Assembly (NCBI GenBank): GCA_963714425.1
Contig: CAVQOI010000009.1
Span: 186,001 to 250,000, forward strand
DNA: 64,000 bases
Direction: 5' to 3'
From: DATCYX01 sp963714425
GTDB taxonomy: Bacteria; Chloroflexota; Anaerolineae; Anaerolineales; UBA4823
Positions 25,002 through 33,450 of the stretch are shown piece by piece. Within the stretch, counting starts at the first letter, position 1. Every line of letters begins with the position of its first letter. The notes below the pieces were generated by a model that was not told the DNA's origin, did not search any database, and saw nothing but the letters and a program-made list of their open reading frames with translations. Position numbers and translations under genes: made by a program.

Positions 25002-26261
25002 CTATATTGAATTCAACCTCTCCGCTGGGCGCTCATGGATCGGCTCGAGCACGCTCAAGCGCGTCGCCTCACGCCCATTTGCATCAAAGCCAATGACTGT
25101 ATCGTTGTACATTTGCCAGGGCTCGCCGTTGATTTCGGTCTCTAACACCAGCGGACCTTCTTCGATCTCATAGCGGAAGATCATCTTCTGCGTGGTTCGG
25201 AAGAGTTGTAACACTGCCTGCAGCTCACGAGACGGGGCGGCATAGCGGGCAATAGCCTCGTCCACACCAGGTCCGAACATCTGGCGCAGATAGGGGCGAG
25301 GCGCCCAGCGGGGCGGGATGTAATAGATATTCGGCTCCGTGCCAAATTGCGGGTACAGTGGCAGCGCCACTTTCTCCGCCTGGATCAGTGTGTACATCGG
25401 ATGCTGTGGCGACTCCACCCAGGATCCATCCGCGGCGATGTCTACCAGACCATTGAGGCGGATCTTGCCAGGACAGACTGCCATGCAACGTGTCTCCATG
25501 GGCACACCCTCTGTGAGTGGGTCGGAGCCTTCAACGCGAGGATAGCAAGCTACACATTTCTCGCTGGTGCGTGTCGTGCCGCGGTACATGGATTTCTTAT
25601 ATGGGCACTGCTCAACGCACTTTCGGTAACCGCGGCAGCGGCCTTGGTCGATGAGCACGATTCCGTCCTCGGGGCGCTTGTAGATGGCTTTGCGCGGACA
25701 GGCTGCTGCGCACGCAGGATACGTGCAGTGATTACAAAGGCGTTGCAAATAAAAGAACCAGGTCTGGTGCACGGGCAGTGAAGCGCCCTCCTTGCTGATT
25801 CCTAGGGAATCGCCCTGGTAGGCTGTGGAGGTGTCCTCGTAGAAGTTAGGGGCGCGCCACTCTGTGTCGGGGGGGATATACCCAAGCGCCTGCTGGTCTG
25901 CCCCGCCGGCTTCGGTGATGGTCAACCCGTTGTAAACGCCATATGGTGCCTGGTCGCTCCTCTGGCTGGCATCCCATTCCGCGTTCACTCCAGCTGCCTG
26001 ATGGGCTTGATCCAGCATCTGCAAGATCTTGATATCCCAATGCTGGGGATAGCCGCCGTAAGGCTTGGTCTCCACGTTGTTCCACCACATATATTCCTGG
26101 CCTTTGGAGAACGTCCAGGTGGCTTTGCAGGCGCCCGTACAGGTCTGGCAGCCGATGCAGCGGTTGATATTGAAAACAGCTACAAACTGTTTCTGCGGAT
26201 GCGCCTCGTCAAAAACATAACTCATATTGCGACCAAGGTGCCAGTTATAAACTTCGGGCAT
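25002..26261 (-). CDS. nxrB-like: NxrB-like iron-sulfur beta subunit of NXR/nitrate-reductase-type oxidoreductase
   Basis: The start MPEVYNWHLG has a strong AGGAGG; the product is 419 residues. Cluster motifs in order are CIGCQTCTGAC, CNHCTYPACAAAC, CRGYRKCVEQC, CVACYP and ETRCMAVC. The Tyr in CRGY replaces a Cys at the place where NarH has Trp, pointing to one [3Fe-4S] and three [4Fe-4S] clusters. The stretches SKGQEYMWWNNVETKPYGGY and PRWAPRPYLRQMFGPGVD agree with my memory of the NxrB sequences of Nitrospira and anammox bacteria, more than with NarH. It has no signal and would be carried out with the Tat-tagged alpha subunit. Confidence 0.88.
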   Translation of the reverse strand: MPEVYNWHLGRNMSYVFDEAHPQKQFVAVFNINRCIGCQTCTGACKATWTFSKGQEYMWWNNVETKPYGGYPQHWDIKILQMLDQAHQAAGVNAEWDASQRSDQAPYGVYNGLTITEAGGADQQALGYIPPDTEWRAPNFYEDTSTAYQGDSLGISKEGASLPVHQTWFFYLQRLCNHCTYPACAAACPRKAIYKRPEDGIVLIDQGRCRGYRKCVEQCPYKKSMYRGTTRTSEKCVACYPRVEGSDPLTEGVPMETRCMAVCPGKIRLNGLVDIAADGSWVESPQHPMYTLIQAEKVALPLYPQFGTEPNIYYIPPRWAPRPYLRQMFGPGVDEAIARYAAPSRELQAVLQLFRTTQKMIFRYEIEEGPLVLETEINGEPWQMYNDTVIGFDANGREATRLSVLEPIHERPAERLNSI

Positions 26262-26520
26262 TGAGACCTCCTCGCCACTTTGCACTGACTTCCTGAATTA
26301 AATTCCTCACGTACTTTTCACCCTTATTCCGGTAAATGCGATGTGTTGCCATGAACAGAGGGTGTGTAAACAAGGTCATCAATCGCGGCTCGTCCCAGCC
26401 CATGCGCACGTATTCCTCCACAATACATTCTGCCATCGCCTCCAGCTGCCCCGGCTCGCCCGGCAGCACCATACCAGTCAACTCCATAGGATCCTCGTCT
26501 ACAAATTCATCATTCGGCAT
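26245..26520 (-). CDS. Small unknown protein encoded between alpha and beta subunits
   Basis: This 91-residue protein has a GGAGG ribosome site and overlaps the start of the beta-subunit gene by 17 nt, so it is translationally linked. The N-terminal third is acidic (DEFVDEDPMEL). The rest is helical with a distinctive pattern, EEYVRMGWDEPRLMTLFTHP, then FMATHRIYRNKGEKYVRNLI. There is no signal peptide or cysteine. Its position in the operon suggests an assembly or regulatory partner of the molybdoenzyme. I do not recognise a named family. Confidence 0.8.
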   Translation of the reverse strand: MPNDEFVDEDPMELTGMVLPGEPGQLEAMAECIVEEYVRMGWDEPRLMTLFTHPLFMATHRIYRNKGEKYVRNLIQEVSAKWRGGLNARSL

Positions 26521-26532
26521 ACGATCCTCCGG

Positions 26533-29500
26533 TCACTCCTTGACATCCAACGTTCCACCTGCCATGTACTTCTTCATGAAGTCGCTCTCGTGCCCTGGCG
26601 TAAATCCAGTCCGGGTTGCTTCCCATACGCCTTTACCATCCAACCCTCCGGATTCGGCTTTTGTGACCTTCACCAAGGTCTCTTTGGGCACGGTATTCAA
26701 TGCATGGTTATCGGCTTCACCCCCGAAGATGAATTGCATATTCACCTTCTGTTTGTGAAAAAGCGTGTCGGTCTGGTGCATGGGCATCGACCAATCCCGG
26801 GTGAGAGATTGCTGCGAACCGTAACGCAGATTTGCCTGGTACCCCGTGCCCGCTGATTTCGCCAGCTTGTCTGCTCGCGTCTCGTGCGCCAGCACTGATT
26901 TTTCGGTCGCCATGAATGGCCCATGCTTGAGCATGACGATATGGTATGGATAGGCTGGGTTGTACTTCAATCGCAGCATCAGCCTTGCGACTTTATAAAA
27001 TGGGTCGTCTGGTTTCCATCCGATGTACGGGCGATCTGCTGGGTTAGCATCGACGTAAACGTAGTCGCCATCCTCCAGACCAAGATCCTTGGCAGCCTGA
27101 GGGTTCATGTGTAACTGGTGATCGCCAGGTCCAGGGAGGCGTTTGTCCATGCGGTAGGGGTCCCCAAAATTCGAATCGAGGATAATCGTCCAGTCCACCG
27201 TGCTCCATGAAGAGTGCACCCGGTGGCGGGTCTTGGGAGTGAAGCAGTAGAACTGGTAACCATCCGCCCACAGACCATTTCGGGTCTGCTTGACTTTCTC
27301 CCAGCTCATGGCGACATTACGGATGGTGCGCTCCTCCCAGCCCATGTGCTCCAGCGGGATTCCATAATCATCCGGGCGTACGAAAGTGCTGGAGGTCACG
27401 ATGGCATTGGGCAAGTAAGGTGTTGCTTCCGGACTCTCGCGGTGGACGATCATATTCTCTCCGTACTCGATCGCCTCGGGAATATCGCAGTAGGCGTTCA
27501 AACGGCCCGTATCGGTATAGAATGGGACTGAGTCGTTCACCTGTTCCCAGAAAGGAATGCGCGGGTAGGTGCGGAATAGCATCAAGGCCGCCCCAGGCTC
27601 GCCATACTTGCCAGACATGATGTCTTCAAACCGGTAGCCACTCGTGGTCAGGGATGAATCCAGCAGGCGCTGGATGTAGATCTCGGGCTTCCCATCCAGT
27701 ATAAATTTCCAGTAGTCGCGGAAGCGCTTGTCGCCGAGCTGGTCGCCGATAGCAGCTGCCGTCTCAGCAATGATGCGGGCATCGTCACGCGTGTCATACA
27801 GCGGGGGGATACCGCCTTTCCAGATTTGCAGGAAAGGATTGGAGCAGGAAGCCGTGATCTCGTGGGTCTCAAATTCCGCCCATGAGTTGGCTGCCAATCC
27901 GAAATCGGCATATTCCACGGTTGATGTCATCTCGATATCCATGGAGATGATCAGCTCGATGCCTGGGTTGACATTCTTGATCATCTCGTAGTGGTGCTTG
28001 GCATTATTGAGCAAGTTGACATTGGTGAAGAACTGCACCTTGGTAGGCGTAGGCATGTGCGTTTGCCCGGTGAAGACTTTGCGCCCGTACTTAGGCGTTT
28101 CCACGATCAGAGGGCGCTCAGAGTGGTTCCAATATGCCGGCTCTTCATCTTTGGTGAAGGCATGAGCAACGACATCCTTGCCATGGGCTTGCGGGTCAAG
28201 GTTGGGATGGAAGGGATCCTCCGCCACCCATCCCTTGAAGCCTGGTCCGACTTGAGGTGACCCCTGGAAAAGAGCGGCTTTGTAGTTCCCCGCCCACGTG
28301 TAGCAGCCAGCACCCGGTCTGCCGATATTCCCGGTGAGCATGAGCGGAAGGAATTGTGAGCGGTTAGCCAGCGTGGCGTGGAACCAGTGATTGATGCCCT
28401 CTCCGATATGGATGGCGACCGGGTCGAGGGTAGCGATATCGTTTGCCAGGCGCTCTATCATCGCCTTGGGGGCATGGGTGATCTCCGCCACGGTATCCAG
28501 GTCGTAATCCTGCAAGAGCTCGCGGTACATCGACCAGATTGTCAGCGCCTCCACCTGGGTGCCATTGGTGAGCCGTACCATCCCTGACCATTCCAAAGCA
28601 GGGTTGATGCCTTTTTCGTCGATCACCTGCCCGACATCATCGCGAGTAATGGCAACAGGCGCTCCGGATGTGGTATCGATGACGATGTAATCTCCCAGCT
28701 TTTCATATTGGGCAGCTGTAAGGCCATGCAGCGCGAAGCTGGGGCCATCCAAATCCAATCCGGGCTGGTAACCAGCGAAGACCTCGCTTGCGCCCAAGCG
28801 CTTGAGTGAGTCCGCGCGCACCACAAATGGAAAATCGGTGAAGCGCTGGACGAAGTCAAGGTTGTATTTCTGGTTGTCCATCAGCCAGCGGGTGATGCCC
28901 AGGAATAAGGCGGTATCCGTCGCTGGGCGAATGGGGATCCAGTAATCCGATTTGGTGGCTGGAGGCGAGTATTCTGGCGTGATGGTGACGATCTTGGAGC
29001 CGCGTTCCATAGCCTCAATGAAGAAGTGCGACTCAGGCATCTTATTCTCGACCAGGTTCTTTCCGCACTGGATGTGCAATCGCGAGTTGCGCAGATCGTT
29101 GAAATCTTCATCCGATGCCTGCAAACCGGTGACAAATGGGTGGCCGGGGGCTTGGTCTCCGTGCCATGTGTAATTCGACCAGGTACGACCGCCTTTTGTC
29201 TCTTCCTCGCCTACACCGCGCACGTGCTCGTCCAGCAGCGCTAATGTATTGGAGAAGCGGTACATGCCATATTTGCCGATCACTCCTAGCAATCCCATCC
29301 CGCCGCGGCATTTGAAGGTGCGCGTGCCTGCTCCGCCCATGGCGGCAATCATCTCTTCGGGATAACCTTGCTGCCTCAATAAAGCTGCACCATCTTCACC
29401 AGAGTAGCGCTGGGCGATGGCGATCATGCCTCGAGCGATGTAATCATATGCCGTCTCCCAGGAGACCGGTTGCAACTCGTCCAGGCCGCGCGCATCGAAC

Positions 29501-29973
29501 ATATATTTGGTGCGGTTAGCGTCATCCAGCTCTGGGAATCCGTCATCAGCCCATGATTTCCAGCCCTTGCGCATCAGCGGACCTTTCAGACGGTGCGGCC
29601 CGTACAGGCGGCGGTGGAAAGTTTGCCCCTTCTTGCAGCCGCGCGGGTGCCAGTGCGGCGTGGCGCGGTTGCCATACAGGTCGCTATAGCGCTCCACGTC
29701 GTAATTGGTTTCCGCTCGTAGGATGATGCCATTGCGCACGAAAGCACGCAACCGGCAGGCATGCGTATCGTTTGGAGAGCAGACGAAGGTAAAGGACGAA
29801 TCGTAGCGGTACTGGTCGCGATAGATCTTCTCCCAATCACGCTCGGGGTAGGCAGACATGGGGTTATCCACCACGATGGGCTCCAGTAGTTGCAGCTCCA
29901 AATGGCTGAGCGCCATGCTCAGGGCGGCTGCCCCGGACAGCTTCAAGAAATTACGACGATTTATCTTCGACAT
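26533..29973 (-). CDS. nxrA-like: NxrA/NarG-like molybdopterin oxidoreductase alpha subunit (type II DMSO reductase family)
   Basis: This 1146-residue protein has a Tat signal, RRNFLK followed by a hydrophobic run, so export of the folded enzyme is expected. The N-terminal cluster region reads Cys65-x3-Asp69-x3-Cys73 ... Cys113. Compared with NarG (His-x3-Cys-x3-Cys ... Cys), the His position is Cys and the next Cys is Asp. The Mo ligand is probably Asp273 in TWHGDQAPGHP, aligned to the NarG Asp. The stretch GPHRLKGPLMRKGWKSWADD agrees with my memory of the NXR clade. Predicted reaction is nitrite oxidation to nitrate or nitrate reduction at the outer face; direction and substrate are not decided by sequence. 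Confidence 0.88.
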   Translation of the reverse strand: MSKINRRNFLKLSGAAALSMALSHLELQLLEPIVVDNPMSAYPERDWEKIYRDQYRYDSSFTFVCSPNDTHACRLRAFVRNGIILRAETNYDVERYSDLYGNRATPHWHPRGCKKGQTFHRRLYGPHRLKGPLMRKGWKSWADDGFPELDDANRTKYMFDARGLDELQPVSWETAYDYIARGMIAIAQRYSGEDGAALLRQQGYPEEMIAAMGGAGTRTFKCRGGMGLLGVIGKYGMYRFSNTLALLDEHVRGVGEEETKGGRTWSNYTWHGDQAPGHPFVTGLQASDEDFNDLRNSRLHIQCGKNLVENKMPESHFFIEAMERGSKIVTITPEYSPPATKSDYWIPIRPATDTALFLGITRWLMDNQKYNLDFVQRFTDFPFVVRADSLKRLGASEVFAGYQPGLDLDGPSFALHGLTAAQYEKLGDYIVIDTTSGAPVAITRDDVGQVIDEKGINPALEWSGMVRLTNGTQVEALTIWSMYRELLQDYDLDTVAEITHAPKAMIERLANDIATLDPVAIHIGEGINHWFHATLANRSQFLPLMLTGNIGRPGAGCYTWAGNYKAALFQGSPQVGPGFKGWVAEDPFHPNLDPQAHGKDVVAHAFTKDEEPAYWNHSERPLIVETPKYGRKVFTGQTHMPTPTKVQFFTNVNLLNNAKHHYEMIKNVNPGIELIISMDIEMTSTVEYADFGLAANSWAEFETHEITASCSNPFLQIWKGGIPPLYDTRDDARIIAETAAAIGDQLGDKRFRDYWKFILDGKPEIYIQRLLDSSLTTSGYRFEDIMSGKYGEPGAALMLFRTYPRIPFWEQVNDSVPFYTDTGRLNAYCDIPEAIEYGENMIVHRESPEATPYLPNAIVTSSTFVRPDDYGIPLEHMGWEERTIRNVAMSWEKVKQTRNGLWADGYQFYCFTPKTRHRVHSSWSTVDWTIILDSNFGDPYRMDKRLPGPGDHQLHMNPQAAKDLGLEDGDYVYVDANPADRPYIGWKPDDPFYKVARLMLRLKYNPAYPYHIVMLKHGPFMATEKSVLAHETRADKLAKSAGTGYQANLRYGSQQSLTRDWSMPMHQTDTLFHKQKVNMQFIFGGEADNHALNTVPKETLVKVTKAESGGLDGKGVWEATRTGFTPGHESDFMKKYMAGGTLDVKE

Positions 29974-29985
29974 AAAGCATCTCCA

Positions 29986-30330
29986 TTAAATTCTCTTTGG
30001 CAGTTTGGCGATGATCGCCAGCAAATCACCGGTGGAACGCACATTCAGTCGCTGGTTAACGATCACCTGGACATCATTGGTAGCCAGATCGGTGCAAAGT
30101 ATGGATACATCCGGGTACACTAAAAGGAATTGGGAGAGCGCTGCTTCTGGCAGCCGGTCAACACCAGCCACAATCACAGCATCTAACGGGCATGAATTTA
30201 GGGTGGGCAGAGCTTCTTCCAACGATGAGACGCTCCCAGCAATCTGGACAGTTGCGTCTTGCGCCAGCATCTGTGTCAGGTTCTCTGCGAAGAGTGTGTC
30301 GCCAACGATAAGCACGCGGCGGGTCTCCAT
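29986..30330 (-). CDS. Degenerate receiver-like protein, first gene of NXR-like operon
   Basis: The product is 114 residues from ATG 30330. It has alternating strands and helices of a CheY-like receiver: RRVLIVGDTLFAENLTQML, then SVSSLEEALPTL, then DAVIVAGVDRLPEAALSQFL. The strand that should end in the phospho-acceptor Asp reads DAVIVAG, and the acidic pair of strand 1 is reduced to one Asp, so phosphorylation is unlikely. There is no output domain. It lies 12 nt upstream of the alpha subunit and is separated from the two-component genes by a terminator. A role as a sensor-independent regulator or docking protein is a guess. Confidence 0.6.
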   Translation of the reverse strand: METRRVLIVGDTLFAENLTQMLAQDATVQIAGSVSSLEEALPTLNSCPLDAVIVAGVDRLPEAALSQFLLVYPDVSILCTDLATNDVQVIVNQRLNVRSTGDLLAIIAKLPKRI

Positions 30331-30393
30331 ACAACCAGCATACAGAGATTTGTGGGGTGTGTCTATCCGTCCTCCAGAGTGCAAAGGATGAAA

Positions 30394-30419
30394 AAAGAGC
30401 GATATCATGATCGCTCTTT
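30394..30419 (-). terminator. Rho-independent terminator of the NarX/NarL-like operon
   Basis: Perfect 10-bp arms, AAAGAGCGAT and ATCGCTCTTT, flank a 6-nt loop. On the minus strand a T-run (TTTTTTCATCC) follows directly. It separates the two-component genes from the NXR-like operon, which must then have its own promoter between about 30331 and 30393. Confidence 0.85.
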
Positions 30420-30474
30420 GCCTGTGAGAACTAATTCTGGCTATCTCACGAAAATCATTAAACTCACGTATGGG

Positions 30475-31173
30475 TCAATTTTGGCCCCCCTTTGTAGTGG
30501 AACGAGCATCTTTCTTTTTAAGCCACCCCTCCCGCAGGGCAACATCGGCTGCATGGCGCCGGTTGACAGCATGAAGCTTGCTCAGAATATTGCGCACATG
30601 CGTCTTGACGGTATGCAGGCTGAGCATGAGCTTTACTGCGATCTCCTTATCTGTTGCGCCGCCGGCGATATACTCCAGCACCTCACGCTCACGACCGGTC
30701 AGCTCGGGGGGAGGTATGGAGATTGACTCAGAGGGCGTCTGATTTGCCAGGCGGACGAATTCCTCCAGCAGGCGACTCGCTAATCTCGAGGGCAGTGGCG
30801 CCTCTCCTGCCAGAGCAGCGCGCACGTCTGCCAGGAAAGCCTCGGAATTGGTATTTTTTAACAGGTAGCCGCTGGCTCCGGATTTGATTGCCTCAAACAA
30901 TTTCTCGTCTTCGTCGTGCACGCTTAAGATGAGGATGCGCGCCTCAGGCCAGTCACTGCGGATCAATCGCGTCGCCTCCAGCCCATCGCACATCGGCATC
31001 TTGATGTCCATGACGATCAGCTGGGGACGCAGCTCGATCGCTTGGGCATAGGCTTCCAGCCCGTCCACAGCTTGCCCTGCCACCTCCAGGTCGGGCTGGG
31101 CGCTGATCAAGGATGCCAATCCCTCGCGGAACAGGTCATGGTCATCGGCTAGTAATATCTTTGAACGAGGCAT
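30475..31173 (-). CDS. NarL/FixJ-family response regulator
   Basis: This 232-residue regulator has an N-terminal receiver (ILLADDHDLFREG; acceptor Asp in LIVMDIKMPMCDG; Lys in SGYLLKNTNSE). The C-terminal LuxR-type helix-turn-helix reads LTGREREVLEYIAGG and LSLHTVKTHVRNILSKL. A GGAGG site precedes the ATG. It overlaps the histidine kinase gene by 32 nt, and the pair reads as one signalling unit next to the NXR-like operon. Nitrate/nitrite-responsive control of that operon is inferred from the kinase input domain and location. Confidence 0.92.
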   Translation of the reverse strand: MPRSKILLADDHDLFREGLASLISAQPDLEVAGQAVDGLEAYAQAIELRPQLIVMDIKMPMCDGLEATRLIRSDWPEARILILSVHDEDEKLFEAIKSGASGYLLKNTNSEAFLADVRAALAGEAPLPSRLASRLLEEFVRLANQTPSESISIPPPELTGREREVLEYIAGGATDKEIAVKLMLSLHTVKTHVRNILSKLHAVNRRHAADVALREGWLKKKDARSTTKGGQN

Positions 31174-33112
31174 CGCCCTCCTTTTCTGTATCCCTTATCT
31201 CACGCCCACCACTCTTTACCAATGGAAAGCCTGCTACTATCCTCGCTCCCTCTCCTGGTTTGGATTCCACCAGCAGCCACCCTCCGCTGCGCTCAGCGCG
31301 GGCGCGCATCAAACGCAGGCCTAGGTGATGGCTCCCGTGGAGAGCACCAGGGTCGAATCCACAGCCATCATCCACTACAATATATTGGCCGTAGCCATCA
31401 TCTGCCTCGACGCGCACACGCACTTGCTTTGCGCCCGCATGCCTGTGGACGTTAGTGAGCGCTTCGAGCACGATATGCAAGGCTTGCGCTTGAGCCAAGC
31501 GCGGCAATTTCAGCGCCTGCGGATTGACGATCTTAAGCTCGACCGGCAAGCCTGAGTCAGCTTTAAACGCATCCACACTGTCAGCCAGCTTGCTGGCGAA
31601 ATCCTCTGCTGCCGGCGGTGGCTCGCTCAACCCAACCAGGGCCATACGCACCTGCTCGTATGCTCCCTCAACTGCCGCTTTCATGCGCTGTAACTTTTCA
31701 ACACTGCCCTGATCATTCTCCAGAGGCAACATCCTGCGCACCTGGTCGATCTGCAGGTTCAAGAAGCTCAAGGTTTGTGCCAGGTTATCGTGCAGCTCAG
31801 CAGAAAGCCGCTCGCGTTCGGCAGCTATGGCAGCCTTCTCTGCCTGCTTGCGACCGTCCTCTGCCAGCCGGGCATTAGCGATTGCGATGGCAGCAGCATT
31901 GGAGAGCAGAGTCAAGGCGCGGGTCTCGTCCTCATCGAATGCCTGACCCGGGTGGCGCACTACGCATAAAGCACCCAGCGAAACGTCACCGGCGCGCAAG
32001 GGAGCGACAGCCGATTCTCCAGGAGCATGGGAGTGCAAGAAGGCGCACACCGCGCACTCGGCGCGGGTGGTCACCGTCTGCCCCTGGCTGACAACACACT
32101 CGGTCAAGTCGTGGTGCAGCGACTGGCGAAAATTGAGCCATCCATCCCCCTCCGTGCTGCTGGCGGAGAGGATCAATGTGGATTGGTCTGCTTCTAGCAA
32201 GCATAGAGCTGCTGATTTAGCGCCGGTTAATACCATGGCGCGCTCCGTTACTGAGCTCAGAAGATGATCTAGATCGAGTTGCGAGACGATCTCCTGGCTG
32301 AGCTCGAAGGCTGCTGCCAGCTCGCGTGTTCGCCGAGAGACGCGCCTCTCGAGACCCTCCTGGGAAGTGGTGATTTCCTTCCGCATACTCTCGAATGCGC
32401 TTCCCAGCTCACCCAGCTCATCAGGGTGCATGGGTGGAACCGGATTTGCCAGATGGCCTCCAGCCATACGGCGTGCAGCAGCGCCGAGCACATCCAACGG
32501 CTTGAATATACGCTGGCGGGTTAGCCAGTATCCCCAAGCCAGCAAAACCAAGGCTCCGACAAAAGATGTGACCTGGATCACTTGTACGCGCAAGAGCTTC
32601 GCCTCAGCGCGGCTTTCGAACTGGCTGACGATGAGATCTAGCTGGGTAAGCAGTTGGGGTGAGCCTGCCTGCAGCGCCAGCACATCTACAGGGTCAATAT
32701 GCCGCCTAAATTCCTTCCAGAGGCGGTTTGCTTCGTCCAGCTCGGTACTCAACTTTGCGTCTGGCGCAGGGGGCAATTCCACCTGGCGCAGTTCCCCTGG
32801 CGACACTCCCGCAGATGTGGACAAAGCGGAAACCGTTCCTGTCTGAGTCGTTCCACCATAATGAAGTGCGCTCAAAGTAGTCTCAAACAGTTGGATGGAA
32901 GCTTGTAATTCATGGTTTTGAGATTGCGCCAGAGCCAGCCAGGTGATCTTCTGGGTGAGCATGCGTTGGCGACCAGCGAGGTTGATAATCAGGGCATCCT
33001 TGCGCTGTGTCTGGATGCCCCAAAAAGTCGCCCCTACGGAGATCGTGACTACCAGGGCAAAGGCGATGAAGACAAGATTCACCCTACCCTGAACGCTATC
33101 ATATCTGCTCAC
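31142..33112 (-). CDS. NarX-like sensor histidine kinase with PilJ-type sensor, HAMP and GAF domains
   Basis: A GTG at 33112 with an AGAGG site gives about 656 residues; a GTG 25 codons earlier is possible. Order: membrane helix (about 11-33); periplasmic domain opening with INLAGRQRMLTQKITW, similar to the P-box/PilJ-type segment of NarX-like sensors; second membrane helix (SFVGALVLLAWGYWL); HAMP; GAF domain (LLEADQSTLILSAS ... CAVCAFLH); HisKA_3 His box (SAELHDNLAQTL, His near 440); ATPase domain (VVDDGCGFDP). It would phosphorylate the overlapping NarL-like regulator. The cysteines in the GAF domain might carry a cofactor or respond to redox. Confidence 0.85.
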   Translation of the reverse strand: MSRYDSVQGRVNLVFIAFALVVTISVGATFWGIQTQRKDALIINLAGRQRMLTQKITWLALAQSQNHELQASIQLFETTLSALHYGGTTQTGTVSALSTSAGVSPGELRQVELPPAPDAKLSTELDEANRLWKEFRRHIDPVDVLALQAGSPQLLTQLDLIVSQFESRAEAKLLRVQVIQVTSFVGALVLLAWGYWLTRQRIFKPLDVLGAAARRMAGGHLANPVPPMHPDELGELGSAFESMRKEITTSQEGLERRVSRRTRELAAAFELSQEIVSQLDLDHLLSSVTERAMVLTGAKSAALCLLEADQSTLILSASSTEGDGWLNFRQSLHHDLTECVVSQGQTVTTRAECAVCAFLHSHAPGESAVAPLRAGDVSLGALCVVRHPGQAFDEDETRALTLLSNAAAIAIANARLAEDGRKQAEKAAIAAERERLSAELHDNLAQTLSFLNLQIDQVRRMLPLENDQGSVEKLQRMKAAVEGAYEQVRMALVGLSEPPPAAEDFASKLADSVDAFKADSGLPVELKIVNPQALKLPRLAQAQALHIVLEALTNVHRHAGAKQVRVRVEADDGYGQYIVVDDGCGFDPGALHGSHHLGLRLMRARAERSGGWLLVESKPGEGARIVAGFPLVKSGGREIRDTEKEGDASFKDITSR

Positions 33113-33198
33113 AGGAACCTCTATTTCTGGTCTCGATTCTATTATAACTGGTTCTAAATCTCCCACATACGCTGGAAAAGTCCTCACAATTGGATAAT

Positions 33199-33420
33199 CT
33201 ATTCATGAACTGCGAGCTCAATCCCTCCTCCACGCTGAAGCTCGAGGATCTCGAACTCACCTCCAGCCCTACCAGACGGCGTCACCAGCCGAATCCACCT
33301 CCGCTCACCCGCCAGTTTGCCTGGCAAGGTCGGATCCCAAAGGGTCTGCGATCCGCCCCACCCAAATCCCCCCCTGAGAATTAAGTTCAATTTAACGGTT
33401 ACGACTGGCACCGTTCCCAA
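33199..33420 (-). CDS. Possible small unknown protein or gene fragment
   Basis: A 73-codon minus-strand frame in the 338-nt gap between the divergent kinase and beta-helix genes has a moderately protein-like composition (WDPTLPGKLAGERRWIRL, then GGEFEILELQRGGG). There is no clear ribosome site and no recognised family. It may be a fragment, a real small gene or chance. Otherwise the gap should hold the promoters of both flanking genes. Confidence 0.25.
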   Translation of the reverse strand: MGTVPVVTVKLNLILRGGFGWGGSQTLWDPTLPGKLAGERRWIRLVTPSGRAGGEFEILELQRGGGIELAVHE

Positions 33421-33450
33421 ATCTGGAAATATTTGTTACGATTCGCACGA

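Noticed and set aside
31142..33112. Methyl-accepting chemotaxis protein reading of the PilJ-type sensor
   Set aside because: The C-terminal half has clear HisKA_3 and ATPase motifs, so it is a histidine kinase, not a chemoreceptor.
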